Positions 19,661-29,389 are shown, numbered from the stretch's first letter. The stretch is DNA of 32,730 nucleotides from Pseudovibrio sp. JCM 19062 (GCA_001310715.1 BAXV01000043.1:1-32730), one strand, 5' to 3'. Made by a program: numbers and translations. Notes: generated from the letters alone by a model not told the origin.

Positions 19661-19725
19661 AAAAAAAACGCAAACTCTTGCAAAAAAAACGCAGCTTCAA
19701 CGCAAAATGCTCACAAAATAACGCA
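19661..19725. repeat. Helically phased AACGCA repeats with A-tracts
   Basis: The hexamer AACGCA occurs at 19667-19672, 19688-19693, 19699-19704 and 19720-19725, so successive copies are 21, 11 and 21 bp apart, close to whole helical turns. The first two copies are preceded by identical runs of eight A (19661-19668 and 19682-19689), which are phased A-tracts expected to bend DNA. The array lies 42 bp upstream of the Lrp/AsnC-type gene and about 90 bp beyond the thiM riboswitch, making it a plausible operator for one or both. Confidence 0.6.
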
Positions 19726-19766
19726 AGTTCTAAATTGAGCTTACGGGACAGAAGGATAGCAGATTT

Positions 19767-20003
19767 ATGATTCCGTTCTTTGTACAAATCAAATGCCAGC
19801 TCGGAAAAACCTATCAGGTGGCCAACGCCATCGCGGACGCAGAAATTGCCTCCGAAATTTACTCCACATCCGGGGATTACGATCTGCTGGCTAAATTCTA
19901 CATCAGCGACAATGACGACATCGGCCACTTCGTTGCCGACAAGGTGCAGGTCTTCGAAGGCATTCAGGACACCAAAACCATCATCACCTTCAAAGCCTTC
20001 TGA
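19767..20003 (+). CDS. Stand-alone Lrp/AsnC ligand-binding (RAM) domain protein
   Basis: A 78-residue protein consisting only of the Lrp/AsnC ligand-binding alpha-beta domain. It starts MIPFFVQIKCQLGKTYQVANAIAD and contains the effector-loop pattern EIYSTSGDYDLLAKFYISD, with IQDTKTIITF at the end. The helix-turn-helix half of a full Lrp is absent, and nothing upstream encodes it, so this is a free RAM domain as found in many bacteria. Such proteins form ring-like oligomers and bind amino acids; the partner is unknown. AGAAGGA lies about ten bases before the ATG. The upstream region carries the phased repeats. The gene is intact and followed by a hairpin. Confidence 0.9.
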   Translation: MIPFFVQIKCQLGKTYQVANAIADAEIASEIYSTSGDYDLLAKFYISDNDDIGHFVADKVQVFEGIQDTKTIITFKAF

Positions 20004-20010
20004 TCACAAC

Positions 20011-20040
20011 AAAAAAACAGGCGGGACACCAGCCCGCCTG
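20011..20040. terminator. Terminator between the RAM-domain gene and the molybdenum hydroxylase gene
   Basis: CAGGCGGG (20018-20025) pairs with CCCGCCTG (20033-20040), loop ACACCAG. Seven A at 20011-20017 become a U-run on the minus strand, so it is a strong terminator for the minus-strand gene ending at 20086 and a hairpin after the plus-strand gene. Confidence 0.9.
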
Positions 20041-20085
20041 CGCAATCAATCCAAACCGGCATCCGCAAGATGCCAGTCACTCAAG

Positions 20086-22384
20086 TCAACTTTGTGCCTG
20101 CTGGATCGCACTCCAAACCGCAAGCGGAGTCGCGGGCATATCAATATGCTCAATACCAGCATTCTTACGCAAAGCATGCTGCACAGCATTCATCACCGCA
20201 GGCGCCGCCCCAATAGATCCAGCCTCCCCAGCCCCCTTAATGCCCATCGCATTTGTCGTTGATGGAACATTGTGTTGAGAAGTCGAAGCTTGGTAAATCA
20301 TCAGCGCGTGCAATGTGATAGTCCATGAAAGATGCAGAGAGCAGCTGTCCGGTTTCATCATAAACCGTATGCTCACACAGCGCCTGCGATATCGCCTGCC
20401 CCGCTCCGCCATGCACCTGACCTGCCAAAAGCAGCGGATTCACCGTCACACCAAAGTCGTCCACGATCACAAAGTTGACCACTTCCGTCTTGCCGGTTTC
20501 CGGATCAATCTCCACCTCACACACATGGGTACCATTGGGGTAAGTACATTCATCCTGCTTGACTTCTTCGGTTGCGCTCAATGTCTCGGGCTGAGATCCA
20601 GCCACATCAGCAAGGCTGATCTGCTGATCCGTCCCAACCACGCGCACCTGCCATCTTCCAGCGTCAGGTCACCAACACCAACCTCCAGCTTCTCACTGGC
20701 GATCTGTTTGATCTTGGTCACAAGCGTTTCCGAAGCAGCTTTCACAGATGGCAACCCAATCGGGATTGAGCGCGACCCACCGGTCCCGCCCCCTTTGGCC
20801 ACACGGTCCGTATCACCCTGTACCATCTCGACTTGATCAAGCTGCAAACCCAGCTGTTCTGCGATAATCTGGCCATAAGCCGTCGCATGACCCTGCCCGT
20901 TACTCTGCGTTCCAATCAGCAACGTCACAGTGCCGTTTTTGTTCAGCTCAATCTTGGCTTCTTCTCCACCAGCAAAGGCACAGGCCTCCACATAGGTAGC
21001 AAACCCGATACCACGGTACAGCCCTTTCTTGCGGCTCTCTGCCTCACGCTCAGCAAACGTGGAGTACTGGATTTTCTCCAGAGCCTTGGTCAGGTGAGCC
21101 CCAAAGGAACCAGTATCATACATGCGCCCCGTCGCTGTTGTATAAGGTAAAGCATCTTCGGGGATAAAGCTCTTGCGGCGGAACTCCGCCGGATCCATTC
21201 CCATCTCATGCGCTGCCTTATCCGCCAGCCGCTCCATCAGGTAGAGAGCTTCAGGACGTCCCGCCCCGCGGAAGGCATCCACCGGCACAGTGTTGGTGTA
21301 TACGCCGGTGGCTTCCGCCCAGGTTCCGGGGATATCGTAGAGACCGGAGCTCATGGTGATACCGATCTGCGGAATGCCAGGGCCAAACTCATGCAGATAA
21401 GCGCCCATGTTTGCAATCACATGGATCTTTAGGCCGATCATCTTGCCGCTCTCATCAAGAGCAAGCTCTGCCGTTGATACATTGTCACGGCCCTGAGCGT
21501 CAGACATAAAGTGCTCGGTCCGTTCCTGCACCCACCGCACCGGACGTCCAACCCGCTTCGCCGCAATCAGGCACAGTGGTACTCAAGATAGGTGAACATC
21601 TTGGTCCCAAAACCGCCACCCACATCAGGCGTCACAACGCGCAAATCTTTTTCGTCAATGCCGAGTATGTTCTTGGCGACCTGCGCACGCATGTGATGAC
21701 CACCCTGCGTTCCGGTGGTCAGCGTGTAACGGCCACTCTTACTATCAAACTCGCCAATACAGGCACGAGGCTCCATCGCATTGGGTACAAGACGGTTATT
21801 GATCACTTTGATCTTGGTAACATGGTGAGCCTTTTTGAAGGCCTCTTCCATCGCCTGTTTATTGCCAACACCAACCTCAAAGGCCTTGTTCGTCCCATGC
21901 TCCGGCCATACCAGCGGCGCGCCATCTTCCAAAGCTGCCTCCGTTCCGGTCACAGCCTCAAAATCCTCGTAGTCGACTTCGATCGCCTCAAGAGCAGCTC
22001 GCGCTTGTTCCACCGTATCGGCAACAACAAAGGCAAGCGCATCGCCAACAAAGCGAGCAGTATCCGAGCACAGAACCTCATAGCGAGCACCCAGTGCCGA
22101 CTACCATCAAGCTGCGTAAGAACCATCTGACAGGGAATATTGTTGGTCTCTTTAATATCCGCAGCAGTCAGAACCAACTGCACACCGTCCATCGCGCGCG
22201 CATCATCCAAACCGCCCAGAGTAAACTTCGCAAACGCCAGAGAAGACCGCAAAACCACAGCGTGAGCCGCCCCGGCCACCTTCAGGTCATCCGTGTAATG
22301 CCCCTTTCCGGAAACAAAGGCGACATCTTCTTTTCGGCGCACAGGAGCGCCAACTCCAAACTTCGGTGTAACAACCTGATTCAT
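20086..22384 (-). CDS. Molybdenum hydroxylase large subunit (xanthine dehydrogenase/form II CoxL-like)
   Basis: Molybdopterin-binding subunit of the xanthine oxidase family, about 766 residues, using Moco to hydroxylate an aldehyde or heterocycle. In order: MNQVVTPKFGVGAPVRRKED and GKGHYTDDL at the N-terminus, RFVGDALAFVVADT, the Moco region VVTPDVGGGFGTK, an active-site loop AFRGAGRPE near residue 371 (form II-like, not the AYxCSFR of true CO dehydrogenase), GTQSNGQGHATAYGQ, and the catalytic Glu region KGAGEAGSIGA. Four frameshifts are bridged: near 22101, 21577 and 20648 (one base lost each) and near 20270-20285 (opposite direction). ATG 22384 has GAGG upstream. The FAD and 2Fe-2S subunits are not adjacent, so partners must be elsewhere. 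Substrate unknown. Confidence 0.86.
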
Positions 22385-22639
22385 GGGAACCTCAAAAACC
22401 GGGAGGGCGACCCAACATCGCACCCCAATACAGAGTTTTACGTATCAGCAGAGAAACCTACAGAGTTTCATTCAACCTGCAAGTGTTTTCTAATTCATCA
22501 CAGAGATCCAGATCCCAGAATGACTTAACGTCACTACCGTATCATCTGGCGCAAAATGTGGACACCTACTTGTAGCTATAAGTTGTTGTAGGCTTGGTTC
22601 TTCTTGTCGAAACTCTCAAGATAAAATTTATTTTAAGAT

Positions 22640-22669
22640 TTGACCAAACCCTAATTATCACGCTATTTA
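22640..22669 (+). promoter_or_regulatory. Candidate sigma-70 promoter of the EamA transporter gene
   Basis: TTGACC (22640-22645) and TATTTA (22664-22669) are separated by 18 bp. Transcription would begin near 22676, just before the folded leader at 22683-22764. The match is good but not perfect; start-site data would decide. Confidence 0.5.
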
Positions 22670-22682
22670 AGTAATACACCCA

Positions 22683-22764
22683 TCTGATCCTTGTTACCTT
22701 GTCCGCCTCCCGGCGCACGATTTTGCATCAGACATCGGGTCTGATCCTTTTGCACGTAACAAGG
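22683..22764 (+). promoter_or_regulatory. Candidate structured leader RNA before the EamA gene
   Basis: CCTTGTTAC (22689-22697) and GTAACAAGG (22756-22764) can form a closing 9-bp helix. Inside lie a small CGCC-TCCC-GGCG hairpin and a 7-bp hairpin ATCAGAC-(ATCGG)-GTCTGAT (22727-22745), together a three-way junction. TCTGATCCTT occurs twice (22683-22692 and 22740-22749), so ATCAGA could pair with either copy, giving two exclusive folds. The helix ends 19 bases before the ATG. I do not recognise it as a known riboswitch class; a DNA operator is the alternative. Confidence 0.45.
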
Positions 22765-22783
22765 CAGCTTCGAAAGCAGTTAT

Positions 22784-23758
22784 ATGCCTGCCCATTCAGC
22801 AGAGCCTGAAGGCAGCCCGTCATCTGCTGCGTTGAAAACTAGGCTTTCCGTCAAATGGGATAGCCTCTCAAACAACACACGCGGCATCTGCTGGGCTCTT
22901 CTGGCAACATTCCTCATGGCCGTCATGAGCACAATCATCAAGCTGCTCGGCGACCACCTACACGTTACTCAAATTCTTATGATCCGCCAGTTCTTCATGC
23001 TGGTGATCTCAGCTCCGATCATCATCAAAGGGTTTCCCGGCTCGCTCAAAACACAAGCACCATTGCTGCACGTTGGCCGCGTCCTGCTCGCCTCCTCGGC
23101 AATGTACTTCGGTTTCACCGCAGTCATTAATCTGCCGCTTGCAGAAAGCACGGTGATTGGGTTTGCGCGCACATTTTTCATCACGATCTTCGCAGTCTTC
23201 TTCCTCAAAGAGGTGATCGGCATTCACCGTATCACCGCTACACTGATCGGCTTGCTCGGGGTGTTGATCATCGTCCAGCCGGGTAACGGCTCCGAGATGA
23301 GCATCTACAGCCTCATGGCTATTCTGGGATCAGCCTGCGCTGCAATGGTCGGCATCATTTTGCGCAAAGTCTCTCAGATTGACCAACCCATCACCATCCT
23401 GAGCTTCCAAGCAACCTTTGTTGGTCTGATCATGGCACCATTCGGCATCTACAACTGGGTCGCACTTGACCTGACAGACACGATCTTGCTGCTATGTCTG
23501 GCAGGCGTCAGCTGGGGCGCCCAAATGAGCAACATCCAGGCGCTCAAGTTTGGCGAGGCCTCTGCAATCGCGCCGTTTGATTACATTCGCCTGATATACG
23601 CCGCACTCATTTCTGTCGTGATCTTTGGCGTCTGGCCGCTCTGGACCACCTATCTGGGTGGCGGGGTCATTGTTGCCGCAGCTCTTTACACCCTGCACCG
23701 CGAAACCGTGCTGGGCAGGAAAGTGGCAACCGGAACAGCGCCCTCCAAAACCCACTAG
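22784..23758 (+). CDS. DMT-superfamily EamA transporter
   Basis: Inner-membrane drug/metabolite transporter with two EamA repeats of about five helices each (roughly residues 33-160 and 175-305), 324 residues in all. GICWALLATFLMAVMSTIIKLLG is helix 1; FFLKEVIGIHRITATLIGLLGVLIIVQPG is the typical end of the first repeat, and ASAIAPFDYIRLIYAALISVVIFG marks the second. The N-terminal 30 residues are polar and cytoplasmic. The frame is intact and it is followed by a terminator. The ribosome site is weak (GAAAG before CAGTTAT), which fits control through the structured leader. The substrate cannot be read from sequence; such proteins export amino acids or other metabolites. Confidence 0.9.
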   Translation: MPAHSAEPEGSPSSAALKTRLSVKWDSLSNNTRGICWALLATFLMAVMSTIIKLLGDHLHVTQILMIRQFFMLVISAPIIIKGFPGSLKTQAPLLHVGRVLLASSAMYFGFTAVINLPLAESTVIGFARTFFITIFAVFFLKEVIGIHRITATLIGLLGVLIIVQPGNGSEMSIYSLMAILGSACAAMVGIILRKVSQIDQPITILSFQATFVGLIMAPFGIYNWVALDLTDTILLLCLAGVSWGAQMSNIQALKFGEASAIAPFDYIRLIYAALISVVIFGVWPLWTTYLGGGVIVAAALYTLHRETVLGRKVATGTAPSKTH

Positions 23759-23779
23759 GCCAGCAAACTCACCTGAAAC

Positions 23780-23815
23780 AAAAAAGCCCCCGCGATTTGC
23801 GAGGGCTTTTCTTTT
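23780..23815. terminator. Bidirectional terminator between EamA and fadD genes
   Basis: AAAAGCCCCCGC and GCGAGGGCTTTT form an 11-12 bp stem with one C-A mismatch and loop GATTT. T-rich sequence follows on the plus strand and an A-run on the other side serves the minus-strand fadD, which ends at 23829. Confidence 0.88.
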
Positions 23816-23828
23816 AGGAATAAGCTAA

Positions 23829-25496
23829 TCAGCTGACTTTTTCAGCGCTGCGCGTCTTGGCAGCTTCTTCTTCAACCAGTTCTTTCTTGGAGAGTTTACC
23901 CACCATTGTCTTTGGCAGCTCATCCCGGAACTCAACCGCCTTGGGCATCTCGATCTTGGAGATGTGATCCTTCAGGAAAGTCTTGATATCATCTTCCGTT
24001 GCGCTGGCACCGTCCTTCAGCTTTACAAACGCTTTTGGTGCCTGACCACGATACCCATCCGGAATCGCAATCACGATAACCTCGGCAACAGCCGGATGCA
24101 GATACATCGCCTCCTCAATAACACGCGGATACACGTTGTAACCCGAGCAAATGATGAGATCCTTGATACGGTCCACGAGGAAGACATACCCGTCCTCATC
24201 CATGTACCCCACATCGCCGGTGTGCAGCACGCGGCCATCTTCCAGCGTTTTGGCTGTCTCATCCGGACGGTTCCAATAGCCCTTCATCACGTGTGGGCCA
24301 ATGATGCAAACTTCGCCTTTTTCGCCGCGCTCAACAACCTTTTCGGAGTCATCCAGATCACGAAATTCAAGCTTCGCCCCTTTCAGGACACGCCCGATAG
24401 ATCCGTCTTTGCCAGATCCATCCATTGGGTTAGCGGAAGTCACCGGAGAGCTCTCGGTCAAGCCATATCCTTCCACCAGAACACAGCCGGTCAGAGCTTC
24501 AAACTTCTGCTTCACCTCAACAGGCAAAGGAGCACCGCCAGAAATACAAGAGTTGATCGAACTCAGATCATAGTTCTTGGTCAGCTCACTGTTGTTGATC
24601 GCGGTGTAAAGCGTTGGCACAGCAGCAAACAAGGTCGGTTTCTTTTTCCCTGCTAGCTCCAGCAGCTCTTTCAGATCAAACCGCGGCATGAGCAGCATCT
24701 CTGCTCCAGCAAGAACGGAAACGTTCTGCAATACCGTCATCGCAAACACATGGAAGAATGGCAGCACACAAAGCGTTTTTTCTTCGCCGCGCTTCAACCC
24801 ACCGTAATGGGTATCCAGCATTTCCATGTTCGAGGTGATGTTGTGATGCGTCAGCATCGCGCCCTTCGGCACACCCGTTGTACCACCGGTGTACTGCAAG
24901 AGCGCCACGTCTTCTATCGGGTCAATCTCCACCGGAGTGACAGGCTTGGCCCTTGCAAGCAAATCCTTGAAGCGGGTGTGAGCGCTGTCCGCAGGGATGT
25001 TCGCAACCTCTTTGCGCTTGAACATCTTGAACAGCAGCTTTTTAGGCTGAGGCAGAATATCCGCCATAGGACACACAATAATGTTGTCCAAGGCACCTTC
25101 CTGACGAACCGCCTCCACACGATCATAGATCAGGGAAAGATCCATGGTGACCATGATGCGAGCACCAGAGTCCCGCGCCTGGAACGCAATTTCGCGCTCA
25201 ACATAAAGCGGGTTGAAGTTGACGACGACGCCACCAACTTTCATGATCGCAAAATAGAAGATGGGGTAGTAGGGCGTGTTCGGCAGACAAAGACCGATCT
25301 TGTCGCCTTTCTTCACACCCATCGCCTGCAGGGCACCTGCAGTGCGTTCGACGAGATCTCCCAATTCGCCGTAGCTTGTAGATTTGCCCATGAAGTAGAT
25401 AGCGGGACGATGCGCATAATTCTTTACGGTGTCATCCAGATAACTATCGATGGTACGAATTGGAAATTCCACTTGTCCCTCATGACCTGTCGCCAT
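23829..25496 (-). CDS. fadD: Long-chain fatty-acid--CoA ligase
   Basis: Adenylate-forming acyl-CoA synthetase that activates fatty acids for beta-oxidation or lipid synthesis, at the inner face of the membrane. It is intact at 555 residues. The P-loop YTGGTTGVPKG is at about 202-212, followed by the A5 motif EGYGLTESSP, the A7 motif HTGDVGYMDEDGY, A8 VDRIKDLIICSGYNVYPRVIEEA and the A10 lysine region KTMVGKLSKKEL near the C-terminus. SGGAPLPVEV is typical of FadD proteins. The start ATG at 25496 has GGGGAGGAG upstream. It stands alone between adenine deaminase and a terminator, on the same strand as the deaminase but 241 bp downstream of it, so it probably has its own promoter. Confidence 0.94.
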   Translation of the reverse strand: MATGHEGQVEFPIRTIDSYLDDTVKNYAHRPAIYFMGKSTSYGELGDLVERTAGALQAMGVKKGDKIGLCLPNTPYYPIFYFAIMKVGGVVVNFNPLYVEREIAFQARDSGARIMVTMDLSLIYDRVEAVRQEGALDNIIVCPMADILPQPKKLLFKMFKRKEVANIPADSAHTRFKDLLARAKPVTPVEIDPIEDVALLQYTGGTTGVPKGAMLTHHNITSNMEMLDTHYGGLKRGEEKTLCVLPFFHVFAMTVLQNVSVLAGAEMLLMPRFDLKELLELAGKKKPTLFAAVPTLYTAINNSELTKNYDLSSINSCISGGAPLPVEVKQKFEALTGCVLVEGYGLTESSPVTSANPMDGSGKDGSIGRVLKGAKLEFRDLDDSEKVVERGEKGEVCIIGPHVMKGYWNRPDETAKTLEDGRVLHTGDVGYMDEDGYVFLVDRIKDLIICSGYNVYPRVIEEAMYLHPAVAEVIVIAIPDGYRGQAPKAFVKLKDGASATEDDIKTFLKDHISKIEMPKAVEFRDELPKTMVGKLSKKELVEEEAAKTRSAEKVS

Positions 25497-25737
25497 GCGC
25501 AGATCTCCTCCCCGAATTATTCTTGTTCTTCAGACGAAGTTCACAGGAAACCGCAGCCGTGTGGCAGGGTTCATGTGCGCAACATACCAGAAAAACCTTA
25601 TATCATCATGCTTTGCGTGGAATTTGGTGCAGGGTGACCAATGCGTCAACCCAGACATACGTTTGACCTTTTGTGCACTGCATTCCATACGCTGACGCGG
25701 TTTTTCCTGAGAAACTCAGAGATATCAAAGCCCTGTT

Positions 25738-27451
25738 CTACTGAATGAGTTGAAAGCTCGATACATCAAACAAGCCAAAATCAGTGATTTTAAGGTGGGG
25801 AATAACCGGTAGAGGCAGGAATGCAACCTGCAAAAACGGCTCTGGCAGAACACAATTGAGCGATTTTGCTGCACCGCGCAGCACCTCAAGGCGCTCTTTA
25901 ACCACCTCAAAACGCTCCAAACTCATGAGCCAGCAAGCGGTAATTCCATCTCGGCCAACACGTCATCCCCGTCGGCAACCACAAAACCACCTCGCAGTGC
26001 AATACAGCGGTTCACAGCAATAGCCATAGCCTCCTCATCCGCCCCAACCACGCAGATGTTGTGACTGTCATGCCCAACGGAAGAGGCAATCGCACCGAAC
26101 GTCATCCCAAAGCCATTGACGAAACCCGTTGCAATGTTGCCGGTCTTGCCGTGACGTTCCACAACCGCCACCTTGATTGCATCCTGTGCAAGGTCGATCT
26201 GGGAGTAATGATCCTCAACCGGAAGATCCATTTTTAGATGCTCGGTGATGATCAACCCCGGCTTCACACCAATAACTGATGTCTCCCGCTGCGCAGGCAC
26301 GCGAAAGCTCTTCGCAGATACAGTTTCAGCGTGACAGGTATCCAGCAAGCCTTCTGGCTCAACCAGTTTGCGACTGGCAAACAGTTCATCTGAAACCACA
26401 CGACCCGCACTGATCACCTGATCCACATCGCAGCTTTCCAGATCGTTCAGCAGCACGATATCAGCGCGCCAGCCCGGTGCAAGCAGCCCGCGGTCTCGCA
26501 ACCCAAACGCAGTGGCCGCAGACCAGCTTGCCGCACGATAAACATCCCGAGGCGCACTTCCATGAGCAATCAGACGCCTGATGAGACAATCAAGATGCCC
26601 CTCCTCTGCAATATCAAGCGGATTCCGATCATCGGTACATAGCGCAACAAAGCTTGCCCGATCCGGCGTCAAAACAGGGGCCAAAGCGTCCAGATCCTTC
26701 GAAACCGACCCCTCCCGGATCAAGATCGTCATCCCCTTCGAGATCTTCTCCAGTGCTTCTTTCGCAGTTGTCGCTTCGTGATCCGTTCGAATTCCAGCTG
26801 CAAGATAGCCGTTCAGCGCTTTACCGCTCACCAACGGCGCATGCCCATCAATGTGCTCGCCTTCAAACTCCGCAATCTTGGCCAGCGCATCAGGTCACCT
26901 GCCAGCACCCCCGGAAAGTTCATGAACTCCGCTAAACCAATCACGCTGGAATGATCCTTGAACGGCAAAAGATCATCAATCTCCAACCGTGCACCAGAGG
27001 TTTCAAACTCCGTCGCTGGCACACAGGAAGACAGATTCACACGCAAGTCCATGATGGTTTCAAGGGAACTATCGAGGAAGTACTTAATCCCTGCCGCACC
27101 AGTCACATTGGCAATCTCATGGGGATCACAAATCGCTGTGGTCACACCATGGGGCAGCACACACCGATCAAACTCAAACGGCGTCACCAACGAAGATTCC
27201 ACATGCAAATGGGTATCGATAAACCCCGGCACTGCAACTTTGCCAGTACAGTCGATCTCATTAACACCGCTATAGGTGTCATAGGTACCAACAATCTTTT
27301 CACCCGAGATCGCAATATCGGTTTTGATCAAACTGCCATCGATTACGTTGAAAAGCCCGACATTTTTCAACACAAGATCAGCAGGTACATTGCCTTGCCC
27401 TTGATCGATGAGTTTTTTTAAACCGGCAATCTTCTGCTGGCGAGATCCCAT
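25738..27451 (-). CDS. ade: Adenine deaminase
   Basis: Amidohydrolase-superfamily enzyme that converts adenine to hypoxanthine and ammonia. The metal motif [17 protein letters not shown] places H81 and H83, and [12 protein letters not shown] (about 107-118) is another signature of the microbial ade family. Later come [18 protein letters not shown] (metal Asp), [12 protein letters not shown] and the C-terminal deaminase domain with [24 protein letters not shown]. Two single-base losses are bridged, near 26893 (GACCTGATG for GACCCTGATG) and near 25928. The second would hide the last 60 residues ([15 protein letters not shown] to [16 protein letters not shown]), which are clearly family sequence. 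Repaired length is about 571 residues. ATG 27451 has GGGAGG upstream. It is divergent from zwf. Confidence 0.93.
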
Positions 27452-27925
27452 GCATTTCCTCCCGAGAGCACATACAAAGCGCTCCTCAACGTTTCCCCGA
27501 ACGGCAACTCTAGCAAAAGATCATGAACGGCCCAATGCCTCATTCAAATTGCTTGTTGGAATTACAAAAATCATGTCAGCAACAAAACAAAACTCACAAA
27601 AAAACACGCTTCTTTTCCATATCAACTCCAGCTTGGCTAAGCTGAATTGCCCACTTTCTAGGCACATTCGTATTTTTGCTTGCAATTTGGAAAAACCCGC
27701 AGCAAACAGAGGGGCAATTTCATAGATGCAACCTTTGTATGAGTTTTGACGCAGATAAGAGCAGCCAAACTGCCAAGCTTGCGGCCCGGATCCGCGCCTC
27801 TCAAAGCTCTACAGTCAAATTATAGTCAGCTGGCCCGCGGGCATATTCTCGCAACCACTCCAGCTGAAAGCACAAGCCAAGCAAATGAAGCCGGACAGAC
27901 ACCGGCTCATAACTAAGGGAACTCC
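27452..27925. other. Divergent promoter region between ade and zwf
   Basis: About 474 bp with no gene I can support. It must hold the promoters of ade (minus) and zwf (plus). The left part is AT-rich. A CCCGCGGG palindrome at 27834-27841 and a TTGCTTGCAATTTGG stretch at 27676-27690 are visible, but I cannot assign a known operator. Confidence 0.4.
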
Positions 27926-29389
27926 ATGGCGAACCGTCCAGCTCAATCTGACCCATTTGATCTCGTCGTATTTGGAGGCACCGGCGACCTTGCACATCGC
28001 AAACTGCTCCCCGCCCTCTACCACCGCGAACCTGTCGGTCATCTGGGTGAAGATTCCCGCATCATCGCCGTCTCCCGCCGCGAGCTGACCGACACGGAGT
28101 ACCGCGACTGGGCACGCACCGCTATCTGCGAACACGTTGCAAAGGTTGATCCGGAAGCGCTGGAACGCTTTCTGGCCCGCATCCAGTACGTATCCGTTGA
28201 TGTTGCCAGAACACCGGCTGGGAAGCGCTGGAGCAGACGCTCGCAGGCCGCGAAGACGTTATCCGTGCCTTTTACCTCTCCGTTTCTCCGGACTTCTTCG
28301 GCCCAATCTGCTCCGCCCTTGGCGAGCATGATCTGGTGACAGAAAAGTCCCGCGTAACCATTGAAAAACCGATCGGCAAGAATGGTAAGTCTGCCCATGA
28401 AGTGAATGAGACCATCGGGTCCGTCTTCAAGGAACACCAGATCTTCCGTATCGACCACTATCTGGCAAAGAGACCGTGCAGAACCTCATGCTCTGCGCTT
28501 CGCCAACGTCCTGTTCGAGCCGCTATGGAACGCAGCCCATGTGGACCACGTTCAGATCACCGTGGCCGAAACACTGGGTGTTGAAAGCCGTGCAGGCTAC
28601 TACGACACTGCGGGCGCTTGCGTGACATGGTGCAGAACCACCTGCTCCAGCTGCTCTGTCTCGTGGCGATGGAACACCAGAGTCCATGGCACCTGACAGT
28701 GTGCGCGATGAAAAACTGAAGGTACTCAAAGCGCTCCGCCCAATGAGCCTGAGATGGTCGAGCGTAACACCGTTCGCGGCCAGTACCGCGCCGGTGCCTC
28801 CGCCGGTGGTGCCGTCAAAGGTTATCTGGAAGAGCTGGGCCGCAACGATTCCTGTACAGAAACCTTCGTAGCTGCAAAAGTTGATATCGAAAACTGGCGG
28901 TGGGCCAACGTGCCTTTTTACCTGCGCACCGGCAAACGCCTTGCCACCCGCGTCTCTGAGATCACCATCCAGTTCAAAGATCTGCCGCACTCCATTTTCC
29001 CACCGGATGCCGGTCGAATTTCTGCAAACAGACTGGTCATTCGCTTGCAGCCTGACGAAGGCGTAAAAATGCAGGTGATGATTAAGGACCCAGGCCCCGG
29101 CTCCATGCGCCTGCGTGAAGTGCCGCTGGACATGACCTTTGCAGAAGCCTTCAACTCCCGTCACCCGGATGCCTACGAGCGTCTGCTCATGGACATGATC
29201 CGAGGCAACCAGACCCTGTTCATGCGCCGCGATGAGGTGGAAGCTGCCTGGAACTGGATCGACCCTATCCTTGAACACTGGGCACGCATCAAAGACGCAC
29301 CAAAGGCTACACATCAGGCACATGGTCCATCTGCCGCCATCGCCCTCATCGAGCGCGACGGTCGTACCTGGCACGATGAAACCTACTGA
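27926..29389 (+). CDS. zwf: Glucose-6-phosphate 1-dehydrogenase
   Basis: NAD(P)-dependent oxidation of glucose-6-phosphate to 6-phosphogluconolactone, entry to the Entner-Doudoroff and pentose phosphate routes. The cofactor fingerprint [19 protein letters not shown] is at the N-terminus, [14 protein letters not shown] and EKPIGK follow, and the substrate and catalytic motif RIDHYLGKE appears after repair. Then come [40 protein letters not shown] and [27 protein letters not shown]. Six single-base losses are needed: near 28207, 28464, 28490, 28617, 28674 and 28748. All leave readable family sequence on both sides. Full length is about 490 residues. ATG 27926 has AAGGGA upstream. No pgl gene follows. 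Confidence 0.93.

Noticed and set aside
19661..19725. CRISPR-like array in the AACGCA repeats
   Set aside because: The repeats are only six bases (12 with A-tracts), spacers are 5-15 bp and there are no cas genes.
20086..22384. Aerobic carbon monoxide dehydrogenase CoxL
   Set aside because: The active-site loop is AFRGAGR, not AYxCSFR, and coxM/coxS are absent, so only the broader family is supported.
24750..25637. 295-codon plus-strand open frame opposite fadD
   Set aside because: The whole opposite strand is intact FadD with all adenylation motifs; the plus-strand translation resembles nothing.
16742..27451. A purine-degradation cluster linking adenine deaminase and the molybdenum hydroxylase
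   Set aside because: The genes are 3 kb apart, separated by terminators, an EamA gene on the other strand and fadD, and the hydroxylase is not a typical XdhB.
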